Shown here: positions 11,081-21,785 of the stretch, one piece after another
How the letters are laid out: each line of letters opens with the position of its first letter
Numbering within the stretch: position 1 is the stretch's first letter
Assembly: GCF_009017415.1 (NCBI RefSeq)
Contig: NC_092407.1
Location: 3,596,001-3,660,000 of the forward strand
Direction of reading: 5' to 3'
DNA: 64,000 nt
DNA from: Aspergillus flavus
Lineage: Eukaryota > Ascomycota > Eurotiomycetes > Eurotiales > Aspergillaceae
Translations under genes and position numbers: made by a program
The notes under the pieces: model-generated
The model's database searches: none
What the model was told of the DNA's origin: nothing
What the model saw: the letters and a program-made list of their open reading frames with translations, nothing else

Positions 11081-13218
11081 GAATATATACTTAGTAATCT
11101 GTTACTTACATTATGATCAAACCTTGAATTCTGCTGAGAAATACTCCATAGTATCTACAAATAGTATGTTATGTTGAGAGAAGCTGACGGTGCTCTTACA
11201 ATAATATTTTTCTATGATAACCAAGTTAAGCCAGTATCGTTTTGTGACTTCTATTAATCTGTAATGGATTTTCCTGGCCATTACAAGTATTGTTGACCCC
11301 GCCTGAGCGAATACAATTTCGCCGGTAAACAATGGTTTGTGTACGTACATACTTGAAAGTACATACAATTATTGTACTTCTTTTGGGACATCGTAAACAT
11401 CCAGTCAAAAGTTCATGTAAACTGCTTGATCTTCGAGAAAATGATGGTCTTCGTGGTCCACGTTCAATTGAATACAATGCAAATATCTATTTGCGTACTA
11501 TTCTCAATTACAACCATTGAAGCCAGCATTCTTAACCTGAATCTACTCCATCCTTTGCCTATTTTTCTCGCCCATAAGGCCTTCAATATGAAAAGTCAGC
11601 TTCTAAAACAACCCAAGCACATGACCCCATTACCAACCAAAACCATCATCAACACTCAACATGTCACCATGACACCCCACTACAGACAAAAGCGCGTCAT
11701 GTGGTGGTCACCTGCCAAGGAGAATAAAAACCCCTGCACAGAACATCTTTATATTAAGCTTCACGGCTTCGCGCACCCTAATGCTGAGTGAACGGGGATC
11801 AGAGATAATTGGCTAATTACAATCATCACGCCGATGTGCTCAGAGAAGTAATTTAGATCATGTCCCACACCTAATTTGTTTCTTCTTGAGGCTATTCAGT
11901 CTGTTTCTGGGCGTCTCGTGGGTGGGGACTGGGGGTTGATCAATGATGTTGGCGATTATGCTTCCCATCCCGGGTCTGAATGTACTTGGTGGTGATGCAC
12001 TGGTACAGGATTATAGGGATTGTCTGAGATCAAGGATTGTCTGAAGATGGGTTATTGTGTGATGGTATCGAGGGGAGGGAGGGATGGTGGGAGGATGGGT
12101 CGTGGACAGTTTTTTATGTCTATATGTGTCTACTTGTCTCTATGGAGGGAAGGTACTTGTTTGTTGGCTTTAGTGAGGGAAGGTGCTCGTCTTTTGAAAC
12201 TTTCTGAAGCCTCAGGTCATGAAAATGGAAGGAAGTACTCGTCCGGCGATGAGAGTGTACGGCAGGTAGGCACTACAGTTTACATATACAAGCTCTTTAG
12301 ATAGAAAGGATGCCCTGAAAAGGATGCATTGTGATATGACAGGTCTTGATCTAAGTGTATGGCTAGAAGATGAGTCCATCGGTCAACTCCAAGGTAGGAA
12401 ATAATGCACAACATGTAGATTCCTAAGAATCTCAGTCTTAATCATCTCAGCTCAGACATTATACATATTGATAATTAGTAGTCATCTATACATAATATTC
12501 TTCAAAACATGGGGAGTGGCATTCACCGAGAGGCCTTGGGCGGGTAGTATATATCTTGAAGGGATCGATTTCCCATGCCCCTACGCCGGGTCCTCTGGTG
12601 CATTCCGCGTTTGTATGCAATATTTATTGATATGTCCAGTGAGCTGTATCTTTTCTGCCGAGGAGTATATTTAATATAGATTACTAGGTTAATCTTATAA
12701 GCGGTAGTATAAGGTCGGGGAAAGGGGGTAAGCAGTCCACTATAAATACCGTTACTTTAGATCCCTTGGTATCCTTATTGAATGAAAGTATATTTATGAT
12801 ATAACTATCAATGAGAGCTGCTTAGTATATATACTAAATGGCTGTTGGTGGCCCGAGAAGAGCCCAGGATAGGAGCTGTATTCGAGTATTATGCATCTCT
12901 TTCTCTCTCTATATATCTTGAAGTACCCGAGTCTACTAGTAGAAACCATGTACTAGCAAGTGGCGATAAACCATGTACAAACAAAACCAGAAAGAACTTG
13001 AACAGACCGTCATCCTACATTATCCTAAACTCGAAGACCACAATCTCATCTTTTACCAGACGTCCCCCATGCCACTACACAGTACATCCAACCCTATCTC
13101 AAGACTTGGCATGACGTGTGGCCTGAGGCTCCTTACATTCAACCATCCGCCGTATCAACAACTATTGACAACCACCTGGCCACACATCCAGCCTTACTCA
13201 AGGCCTAAAAGTACAACA
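11081..13218. other. AT-rich intergenic region between tRNA-Thr and tdp1
   Basis: About 2.1 kb with many short overlapping open frames on both strands, none of which resembles a protein family. GTACATAC is directly repeated near 11343-11365. The last 250 nt precede tdp1, and an in-frame ATG at 12973 would extend tdp1 by 82 codons of non-conserved sequence. I see no RNA gene here. Confidence 0.45.
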
Positions 13219-15103
13219 ATGGCTGACGATAACCCTCCAAAGCGCATAAAACTATCCTCCAACACCACAGAAAACACCACCAATAACAAATCCCCAAAGG
13301 AAAGTCCCCCCATCCAAGACCTAACATCCCTCCACCGATCCATCACACCCCCATCCCCCCCATCGCGATCCCAAAGAAGATCCCAATCCCAATCCCAATC
13401 CCAATCCCAATCTGCCCCACCTCAACCTGTCAAATCTACAGAAGAAGAAGTCAATGAAAAACCACGACTAATCCCCTCCCCCTTCCAACTCACCCACATC
13501 CGCGATCTAGCCGCCTCCTCGGACAACAATGTGGACACGGTCCGATTGCGCGAGATCCTGGGTGATCCGATGATCCGGGAGTGCTGGCAGTTCAATTATC
13601 TGCATGATGTGGATTTCATCATGGGGCAGTTTGATGAGGATGTAAGACGTTTGGTGAAGGTGAAGATCGTGCATGGATCTTGGAAGAGGGATGCGCCGAA
13701 TCGGGTACGGATTGATGTATGTATTGTATATATTTCATTGATCTGGTTGTGGTTTTTGGGGTATGGTGTACTGATGGTTTGCAGGAAGCGTGTTCGAGAT
13801 ATCCGAATGTGGAGGCTGTTGTTGCTTATATGCCGGAGGCGTTTGGGACGCATCATTCGAAGATGATGGTTCTCCTGAGACATGATGATCTTGTGCAGTA
13901 TGTTTTTTCCTTACCTGGTTGTGGGGTTCATCGTGATTGACTGCGTTAGGGTCGTCATTCACACGGCGAATATGATTCCCGGTGATTGGGCGAATATGTG
14001 TCAGGCGGTTTGGAGGTCGCCTCTTCTACCTTTGCAAAAGACCGATGATCGGGTAGAAGACTTAATCTTAGGTAGTGGTGCGCGGTTTAAGAGAGACCTA
14101 CTGGCGTATCTGACTGAGTACGGGCCTAAAAAGACAGGTCCGCTGGTTGAACAGCTTAGGAAGTATGATTTTGGAGCTATTCGGGCCGCCTTGGTAGCTA
14201 GTGTGCCTTCGAAGCAGAAGGTCGATGATCTCGACTCGCAGAAGAAGACGCTATGGGGATGGCCGGCGTTGAAGGATATCATGCGCCAAATCCCTCCAGC
14301 TCAGAAGACCACTAAAGCTACTACACCACATATTGTTACTCAGGTTTGTCCAACCGTGTCAACATACCGCATACATTGCATGCTCACACGCGTAGATATC
14401 CTCCGTTGCTACGCTTGGCCAGACAGATAAGTGGCTGAAAGATGTCATGTTTGCATCCCTTTCGCCAGCATCAACATCTACTCGGCAACCCAAGTACTCT
14501 ATCATCTTCCCTACAGCAGATGAAATCCGCCGTTCCCTGAACGGTTACGGTTCTGGCGGATCAATCCACATGAAACTCCAAAGCGCTGCACAGCAAAAAC
14601 AACTGCAGTACATGCGACCATACCTTCGACATTGGGCGGGTGACCATGACACGGCAGAGCCGAGTCATACATCCAAGCAAGACGCAGGTCGTCGTCGAGC
14701 TGCACCACATATCAAGACCTATATCCGTTTCTCGGATGCAGAGAAAATGGACACCATCGACTGGGCAATGGTCACATCAGCGAACCTCTCCACCCAGGCA
14801 TGGGGAGCAGCCGTCAACGCTTCAGGGGAGGTGAGGATCTGCAGCTGGGAGATAGGAATCGTCGTATGGCCCCAACTATACGTCCAGGACACCGAGTCAG
14901 CCACCATGGTCCCTACGTTTAAACGAGACACTCCCGAACCCCTCGAAAACAAAGACAGCGAAACAACACCAGACACAGTAATCGGCCTGCGCATGCCCTA
15001 CGACCTCCCCCTTACACCCTACGCAGCCCACGACACGCCCTGGTGTGCAACAGCGCAACACCTCGAACCAGACTGGCTCGGCCAAACATGGACCCTCGAC
15101 TAG
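13219..15103 (+). CDS. tdp1: Tdp1, tyrosyl-DNA phosphodiesterase 1
   Basis: Nuclear phospholipase-D-superfamily repair enzyme that hydrolyses the 3'-phosphotyrosyl bond left by stalled topoisomerase I. Four exons (13219-13716, 13785-13897, 13950-14343, 14396-15103) with 68-, 52- and 52-nt introns give 571 codons (570 aa). Both HKD-type motifs are intact: HHSKMMVL with H190 and K192, and HIKTYIRF with H440 and K442, followed by WAMVTSANLSTQAWG. IHTANMIPGDW and the late WEIGIVVWP block are typical of the family. The start ATG begins MADDNPPKRIKL, a plausible nuclear-localisation region; the upstream in-frame ATG at 12973 is less likely. The N-terminal tail carries a run of alternating Ser-Gln (residues 51-64) encoded by a TCCCAA repeat. 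Confidence 0.94.
13369..13410 (+). repeat. TCCCAA hexanucleotide repeat encoding Ser-Gln run in Tdp1
   Basis: Two TCCCAA units separated by AGAAGA are followed by four more in tandem. They encode six SQ dipeptides (Ser51, 55, 57, 59, 61, 63) in the disordered N-terminal tail of Tdp1. Confidence 0.85.
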
Positions 15104-15291
15104 CCCACATGCTACCAAAAGCACACCCAGACACTGCACTGCAAGTCAAATGAACCAAAATCTGTATATGCACTAGAAGCATGTAGATGACAGCAAAAGG
15201 CAGTAATCTAACATCATTCGTAACTCGTCACCAAGCCCATAAAATCCAAGTTCATATTCCTCCCTAGTTCAACACAAATCAAGCCCAACAC

Positions 15292-15862
15292 TTATTCGCT
15301 GGTGCCGTACGTGTTGATGGCTTCGTTAACCGCCTGGATGTACAAAGCCTGGGCCCTCTGGGCGCTGATGCCCTTGATCTCCTTCCAGGCGTTGTACTTG
15401 GCCTTGCCCTGGAGACAAAAACAAGACACCCGTTAGTCACGTCTTCCTCGGTCCATCATAAGAAAAGAAAGAAAGCAAATGAAAACTCACGACGAAGTCG
15501 AACATGCCGGCCTCAGCAACGGTCTCGTTTCTGGCCTGTTTGAAGTACTTGTAGAACTATTCATTCATCATCAGCATCGTCTTCAACACTACAGACGGGG
15601 TTAAGGGACATACAGTGAGCATCTCAGTCTGACCAGGCTCCTTTGTTAGCTTCTTGACCAGCTTAGTCGCGAACTCGAAACCGGCCTTCAGGGCATCAGC
15701 CAGAGGGCCATCGACCTTGGCGTCGTCACCGCCGGCGAGGACGGCCTTAACAGCCTCCTTGAGAAGATCGACGTTGATTTTGGAGGCTTCGGACTGGAGG
15801 TCGGAGAACTTGGCGCCAGACTGGGCGAAGCTCAGGTTTTCGAAGAAGGCGTCGACGGACAT
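15292..15862 (-). CDS. Acyl-CoA-binding-domain protein with N-terminal extension
   Basis: Small cytosolic protein predicted to bind long-chain acyl-CoA esters and buffer or deliver them for lipid metabolism. Three exons (15862-15614, 15556-15491, 15408-15292) with 57- and 82-nt introns give 144 codons (143 aa). The ACBP domain occupies about the last 85 residues. Landmarks are TKEPGQTEMLTFYKYFKQA, AGMFDFVGKAKYNAWKEIKG and the ending AVNEAINTYG, which parallel the YxxYKQA, GKAKWDAW and YI.KVEELKKKYG blocks of canonical ACBP. About 55-60 extra residues (MSVDAFFENLSFAQSG...) precede it. They look soluble, with no signal peptide or membrane segment. It is convergent with tdp1, with 188 nt between the stop codons. 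Confidence 0.85.
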
Positions 15863-16291
15863 TTTGAGTTGGTTTAGAAAGGTGAAATCTGTGGTGATGA
15901 TGGAGGTGTTTGGGACGGAGAGAAGGTGAGGCTTTTGTTGCTTTTGGGTGAGGGGAGTGGAAAGTGGGGGGAATTTGTTTTGGTGGGGTAATTTATTGGT
16001 GACTTGTTTGTTGGGACTCACATGGTTGACACACCGGATTTATTACGTTTTCATTTTCTTTCTTCTCAGTTGTTGGTCATATAGGAAGTGTTTATTTCTT
16101 GTAGGGAGTAATTCTTCCGATCATGTGTGGTTGGAGGTGGTGCATTAATCTCAGGTATTCATATCGTCAATATTCCCAAACGCCACTATGCAAGCAAATA
16201 GGGGACTCGTCGCTACAACACACACACATATAGCTAAAACAACAAGTACAGACCAAAAGAAGAGAGAAATAGGATAGAAGGCGAAATTCCA
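15863..16291. promoter_or_regulatory. Promoter region of the acyl-CoA-binding protein gene
   Basis: 429 nt between the acyl-CoA-binding protein start codon and the stop of the U-box gene, both minus strand. It holds the former's promoter and the latter's... upstream neighbour's flank only; no additional gene or repeat is visible. Confidence 0.45.
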
Positions 16292-17355
16292 CTACCAATC
16301 TACAGCCCAGCCGTTCTTGTTCAGGAACTCCTCGCACGCCGCTTTGAGCGCATAGTTGGGTCGCAGGTCGTTGACCGTCATAGACGTCCGAGTAATCGGG
16401 TCGACACCGGCCTGCTCAACATACTTTTGGATGCCAATGCGGTCAAAGCTGGTCCCAGACGGGGTGATGACGGGGTCGTGCATGATCTCGAAGGTGATAC
16501 CGTCGACCAGATAATCGGGTACAACCTGCCACACAACGTTAGCACAGTATCACGGCAGTACTACCGTAGTCATTTCAGACGGGATACATAAGCTTACCCT
16601 CTCCTGGATGTCCCCCTTGGATGCAATGCGGAAAGCATCTCTCACATTCTGGGTATGCTTCTCTGCATCTTCGCGGAGCGCCTTCTCATCCTCGACGAAC
16701 CCAATCTGCCCAATCTCTTTCCGATCCAACTTCCCCTGCAATTCCGCCAACGCCCGGTTCAAATCCGACTCAATCAAAACCTCTACACTCGCCAACGTCG
16801 AGTTCATCTCGCGCAGCCGCGCCGTCTCCTTCTGCGCCCAAATCTGCTGCTTCGCGCGCAGAACTGCCTTGGACAGATTCTCCGTCTGCACGTTCTTCGC
16901 CGCCAGACTCGCCCGGTACGCATCGATCGCCACCTCATACGCCTCCTGCGGACGCTGCAGTCCCAACAGCGCCTGCGCCAGGTACCAGCAGCTCTTCAGG
17001 CTGGAGGCGCTCTTGGGCCCGTACAGACTAATCGCGGCGCGCGCATCCTGTTCCACACCTGCCCATTTCTCGAGCCGTATCCGAGTCAGAGCGCGGTTCG
17101 TGAAGAACGTCGGTTCGCGCGGATTCTTGTGGATTCTATGCCACGTTGGCGATTAGCCTGGGGATTGTGGTCTTGTTCTTAGATATATAGACATAGGGCT
17201 TTTTTTTCTTTCTCTTTTGTCCGTTTGTGGGGAAACAATGCACATAAATCGAATAGAATCAACGAAACTCACGCTTGCGAATACAGCTCCTCGGCACCAT
17301 TGTAATCGCCCTCCTTGAAGAGCTGGTTACCCTTCTCCTTCAATTCAAACGCCAT
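16292..17355 (-). CDS. CHIP/STUB1-like co-chaperone E3 ubiquitin ligase (TPR plus U-box)
   Basis: Predicted cytosolic E3 ligase that docks on Hsp70/Hsp90 tails through TPR repeats and ubiquitylates chaperone clients. Three exons (17355-17273, 17135-16598, 16525-16292) with 137- and 72-nt introns give 285 codons (284 aa), close to animal CHIP (about 300 aa). TPR motifs fill the first ~115 residues: FELKEKGNQLFKEGDYNGAE, then NPREPTFFTNRALTRIRLEKW, then a third repeat. A charged helical linker follows (AKQQIWAQKETARLRE). The U-box starts near residue 208 with VPDYLVDGITFEIMHDPVIT and PSGTSFDRIGIQKYV, and the protein ends NKNGWAVDW, matching the CHIP C-terminus (NGWVEDY in human). No RING cysteines are expected or present. 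Confidence 0.92.
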
Positions 17356-18416
17356 TGTCTAGCTCGTATAACTTGATTCAAAATATAACCAAGAATGGGA
17401 ATGCACGAACTTTCTTCGATATCCAATTTGCGATGCGCCTTTCCTGTTACTTTTTTTTGTGAAGTTGAATTACAAAGCGACTATCGGCCAAATTGGAGTG
17501 GGGCGCTCCACACGGTGTCCGCAACTAAGTGATCTCCTGGGACCGAACTAAAGATAGAAAAGAAGAGAATTATATAGAACCGCTTGAAAGGAGTGATCCG
17601 ACGGCGACCACGATGGCAACGCGTTGGGCGCGGAGATTGTCGCTGACACTAGGAATCTACCTGGTATTGTCGGGGTATTTGTGTTATAGACCGAGCGGGT
17701 TGTCAGTTAAACTGATTCTGAAACTAGTTGGTGTTGTAGGTCCCGGATGGTGTCAGCCCAATACTTGACGGGGATGTGTGGCCGAGCGGTAAGGCTGACT
17801 GTGTTCGGTCTGTGTGACCGGGTGAAGAATAGAAACGAGGGAATTTTGTCTCCATGATCAATGAGTGATATTTAATTTGTCCGTCGCTGTGTCTTGAGAT
17901 CGAAGGTGATCGATGCACGGAGAAAGATGGCGGAAACGTCGGATCAGTCAGCAGCGTTTCTCTGGAGGACTAACTCTTTATGGAACTATGTGTTGGTATG
18001 GATTGCAATGTTTCGGAATTACTGTATCAATCTATATAATCCAAGTTCTTCTTAGAGATGGGATAGCGGTACTGTTCGAAAAGATAATATTCATTCTATC
18101 CTAACCCTGCGATCTAGTAACTAGCAACCAGGACGGAGTTAAACAAACAAGGAAATTCGGCCAGCCAAATTCATTCCAATCGCTTCGTGGTATCGTTGAC
18201 TTATTTTGTGAATGCAATATTATAAACAAAGGCTCGCGGAGCAGTCCAGCCCTGATCGGGATGCTGTCCAGTCGCTCGGAAGAGGTATAAGAACACGGCG
18301 TAAGGGAGAAGTGGTCGATGATCTAAGGATGCGCCATGAGCGCCGTCGTTAAGATGGCATCGTAGACAGGCGATCCGTTCGCTCGCGCATGGTTTAAAGC
18401 ACCGATATTAGAGGAT
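17356..18416. other. Intergenic region with a tRNA-like A-box fragment
   Basis: 1.06 kb between the minus-strand U-box gene start and the stop of the RpiB-family gene. It contains a fragment at 17777-17795 that matches the D-arm region of a class II tRNA without the rest of the molecule. No protein gene is supported. Confidence 0.45.
17777..17795 (+). pseudogene. tRNA-like D-arm fragment (possible relic)
   Basis: TGTGGCCGAGCGGTAAGGC resembles the start of tRNA-Ser or tRNA-Leu (TGGCCGAG.GGTTAAGGC, the internal A box). The following bases give no anticodon stem, no variable arm and no B box, so it is not a working tRNA. It may be a decayed copy or a chance A-box match. Confidence 0.3.
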
Positions 18417-18905
18417 CTACTGAGCCTTGGCGAATTCGGCCTCGTAGTCGGAGATAGCCTGGACCTTGGCGGCAGATGCGCTCTTGGGGTCGAAGCGGTA
18501 GGTAACCCACTCGTTGGCAAGCTTCTTCGCGAGCTCAATGCCAATGACACGCTGACCGAAGCAGAGGACGTGGGCGTCGTTGCTCAGGATAGCACGCTCG
18601 ACGGAGAAGGAGTCGTGGGCAGTGACGGCACGGATACCGGGAACCTTGTTGGCGGCGATGGCAACACCCAGACCTGTACCGCAGATGAAGAGACCACGGT
18701 CTGCCTTACCCTCCTTGATGAGCTTAGCACCGGCGACGGCGGGGTGAGGGTAGGCAGTCTTGTCGGAGGTCGAGTTGACACCAACATCATCGACGGACTC
18801 GACCAGAGGGTTCTTCTCAAGGGCTGCCTTGAGAGTCTCCTTGTAGGGTTGGCCAGCCTCGTCACAGGCCATGACAATGCGAAGGGGCTTCAGATCGGCA
18901 GACAT
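18417..18905 (-). CDS. RpiB/LacAB-family sugar-phosphate isomerase (EryI/EYI2-like candidate)
   Basis: Intronless 162-aa enzyme of the RpiB/LacAB aldose-ketose isomerase family. Residues 13-18 (ACDEAG) correspond to the substrate-binding N-terminal loop. Cys75 in LFICGTGLG aligns with the catalytic cysteine region of Rpi[18 protein letters not shown] follows, and [15 protein letters not shown] (108-122) is the conserved anion-hole/phosphate segment. Fungi normally make ribose-5-phosphate isomerase of the unrelated RpiA type, so an RpiB-type enzyme usually has a specialised role. In Brucella erythritol catabolism (EryI) and Yarrowia (EYI2), RpiB homologues isomerise erythrulose-4-phosphate to erythrose-4-phosphate. 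The head-to-head neighbour across 2.9 kb is a TIM paralogue of the companion type, which supports this reading. The substrate itself is inference. Confidence 0.88.
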   Translation of the reverse strand: MSADLKPLRIVMACDEAGQPYKETLKAALEKNPLVESVDDVGVNSTSDKTAYPHPAVAGAKLIKEGKADRGLFICGTGLGVAIAANKVPGIRAVTAHDSFSVERAILSNDAHVLCFGQRVIGIELAKKLANEWVTYRFDPKSASAAKVQAISDYEAEFAKAQ

Positions 18906-21785
18906 CTTGATAGTTGGGAGATAGGAGTCAATTGACTACTCGACGTCTAGTTGAGAATTGAGAGAAAGAAAAACTGAATTTGGAAATGTAATCTGAGGAA
19001 ATTGTTTTGGTGACTGGAAATGATGGGAGTCTGAAGACAGGAATCATGGATCCTTATATAGTTTTGGAAAGTCAGTCAGTCCCCCTCCATAATGTCCCCG
19101 GGTTAAACTTTCTAGCTCTTCCTTCTAATCTGGGGGAGGTTGCGCTGTGCCTCACCCTCGAACCAAACCTCGGCGACGGACCAAAGTGTATTGATTGGGC
19201 TAAAGCATAAGGAATTGTCTTTCGCTACGCATAAATCTTTCCGACAGACCTCCCCACCGCAACAGGATCCAAAGGACGACGGGCATAACGGAGACGATGT
19301 CTGGTTCCAACTGCCCCACGGGTGGCGTCATAGCTTTACATGGGTATGATGGAGGGGTCGGAAACGGAACTCCTGGAACTAAGAAAACCTGCGTGGCTTA
19401 TGAGGTGAATACCAGAGGTTGAATCGTCCAATCATTGCCCGGTCGAAGTTATACTGAGTAGGCAGCGATTCGGATCTTTTAGGGGACAATCACTTTCTAT
19501 TTGGTCGCCAAAGCTTCCTAAATCACAACCATGTAGGTTTGTACTGACTACTACTTAAATTGAGACTTATTGCATAAGCTCTCGCCGAAGTTAATATCTA
19601 CCCGGTCATGGCGCCGCCACCTCCGTTTTCCCGTACGAAGTCAAAGAGAGAGAAAAGTCCTTACATGATGAGATTCCCCTGTCAATTCAACGACGATGAA
19701 TTGCAATCCTTCCGATGTCTTGTGGGGCAGATTTTAGATGGATGCAGCCCATGTAGCCAATAGTATCTCATCAACTACCCCCGATCCGGCTAGTGGGGAG
19801 CCTAAGGCTGTAGTTTCCTATCAAAAACTGCCATGCAACGGGATCAAATCAAACCACCAACCCTGTGTGTATGGAGCGGGATTATCTGGCCTTTTCGAGG
19901 GTGTCGAGAAACCTCCCGTCTGCATGTTAGAGTTCTGCCGGGGTGTTCAACAGTATCCTATGCAAGAAGCCCTCCAACCATCCCAACACAGCCCGCTGAC
20001 GATATGGCACTGCACCACGTCAATGCGCTTGAAGAATCCTTTGGATTCCTGTTCGCTCGTAGTATGAGTGGTAGTAGGATCCCCACAGGGGCTCTACTCC
20101 GGGGTATCTCTAATTGTTGGGCCATACCCACAGGTGGCTGCGACAACTCGGTACCCACGGATTGTAAGGACTGCTGCGGACGCACCCAAACGAGTAAAGT
20201 CCAGGAGAGCCGACAAAGGACCGTACTTTCGGATTGGTCAATAAAATGGAGACCATTTTCGTATCAACGTGCATAGACTAATGTGACCAGATAGAATTGA
20301 ATTCAGCGCGGCACCAATGATGGTGGACACCTTCACGGTAACGATTCACCACCTCGCTTGGGCTAGTGCAGGATACCTGCGTGTATCTGCTTGGCACTAG
20401 TGGGCGTCGAAAAATGAAACTCAGCACATGATACTCGAAATTTGGATTCCAGACCCTCAGATTGCCTGGCGATTTCCCAGGAGGAGATATATAGAGGTCA
20501 TGTGTACCTCTCGTCTCCATAAAAATCTCAGTCAAACTATTGAGCGCATCCAGGACGCAGGAGATCTCGCATGTCCTAAAGAGGAGCTCCCGAAAGGACT
20601 GGAGCAGAATAGGCCCGGCTCGGCTCTCTCGAAGGTTGCACTTGTACCGTTTCCACTGCACTGGGGGAACTCCACCCTTCGAACCAAACCCAATTCAATC
20701 ATTGGTGGCCCACAGCCATCCGATCGCCTATAACGTCCTTAGGCCGCCAGGCATCAAGGGTGCCAAAACAGGGAATCACAGCAAAGTCAGCAAACAGGCT
20801 CTTTCACAAACTTACCGCATGAGGACTGGTTCCCTCGTGTAAATTTACCGTCACTTGTCGAACCGGGAGGTCCTTGCGGCACTCGGAATGCACGCAACAG
20901 TACATTCCATCCATGGCGTTTGGTACCGTTCCATACACGCGGCTTGGATGCCTCAATTTCCGCTTCAACTAGCAACTCACGGCTTGGCCTCATATCGGAA
21001 CGATCGGTCGCTACGAAAGTTTCATAACTAGTTCCAGTGACCCCTCCTGGACACACCTCACCCCGCCAACAGTTATTATGGTCGCCAATGTCCCTCCTTG
21101 GAATCCTCGCACCAAATGGCACTTGGGTATATGCTTGTATACCACACCCTCCATAATATAAGGATACACCTACATATGACACCGTGCGATTCCATGATCT
21201 GACAGGGTACATCCCCATAGTTGGTCCACAAATCTCTCCCTTTCAGCCAGTGACAACACCCGCCGGGGGATGCAGTCGCGTGGGACGATCGACTGTCTCC
21301 TCTTTCTGTCGCTGGGGAAGCCCACTTGGTTACCGAAACTCATGTTTTAGTCCCAGACTTTCGTCCGCTCACAACCGCATTTGGCCTCAGGCGCCCTTTA
21401 ATTAGGACGACGACCAACCCAAAAGACTCCTGCGTCTCGGACTGACCGACTTGATTGGCAGAAGTCCCCTCAGTTCGACACCATCTCCCAGCTATTTTCG
21501 TGTTTCGGAGATTTTTTCCACTTTCCCCGACAAATATACTCGTACTTCTGGTTCCCGTCTACAGGAACGACTCAGCTCTCTTTCCGTGTCGCCTAAAGTG
21601 GAGTTCTAGCGTCGCGGCGGTTATCTCAGGAATCACACCAGAGTGGTCCTCTATATCCAGTCCATCAAAGAATTACGAGTTTCCCACCCGGCGTTGCGTG
21701 CGAAAGCCAAACTAGCGGCTCACAATCGACCAGGATTTCTAGTGAACCACAGAAGGAAAGAAAAACGAAATAGATTCAGAACAAA
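18906..21785. promoter_or_regulatory. 2.9-kb divergent intergenic region between RpiB-like and TIM-like genes
   Basis: Long non-coding stretch separating two head-to-head genes. It has moderate GC and several open frames of 70-147 codons on both strands, all overlapping and none resembling a protein family. I see no terminal inverted repeats, no transposase motifs and no RIP-like AT collapse. Several short GGGG-containing words match the loose CreA consensus SYGGRG (for example near 19131 and 20660), but such a short word is expected often by chance. It should contain the promoters of both isomerase genes. Confidence 0.5.

Noticed and set aside
12973..13218. Upstream in-frame start for tdp1
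   Set aside because: It would add 82 codons of unconserved sequence; the ATG at 13219 begins a plausible basic N-terminus.
20787..21218. 143-codon minus-strand open frame between the two isomerase genes
   Set aside because: No recognisable motif, overlapped by other equally open frames; consistent with chance in moderate-GC DNA.
18906..21785. Transposon relic between the isomerase genes
   Set aside because: No terminal repeats, target duplication, transposase or integrase motif, and no RIP-type AT enrichment are visible.
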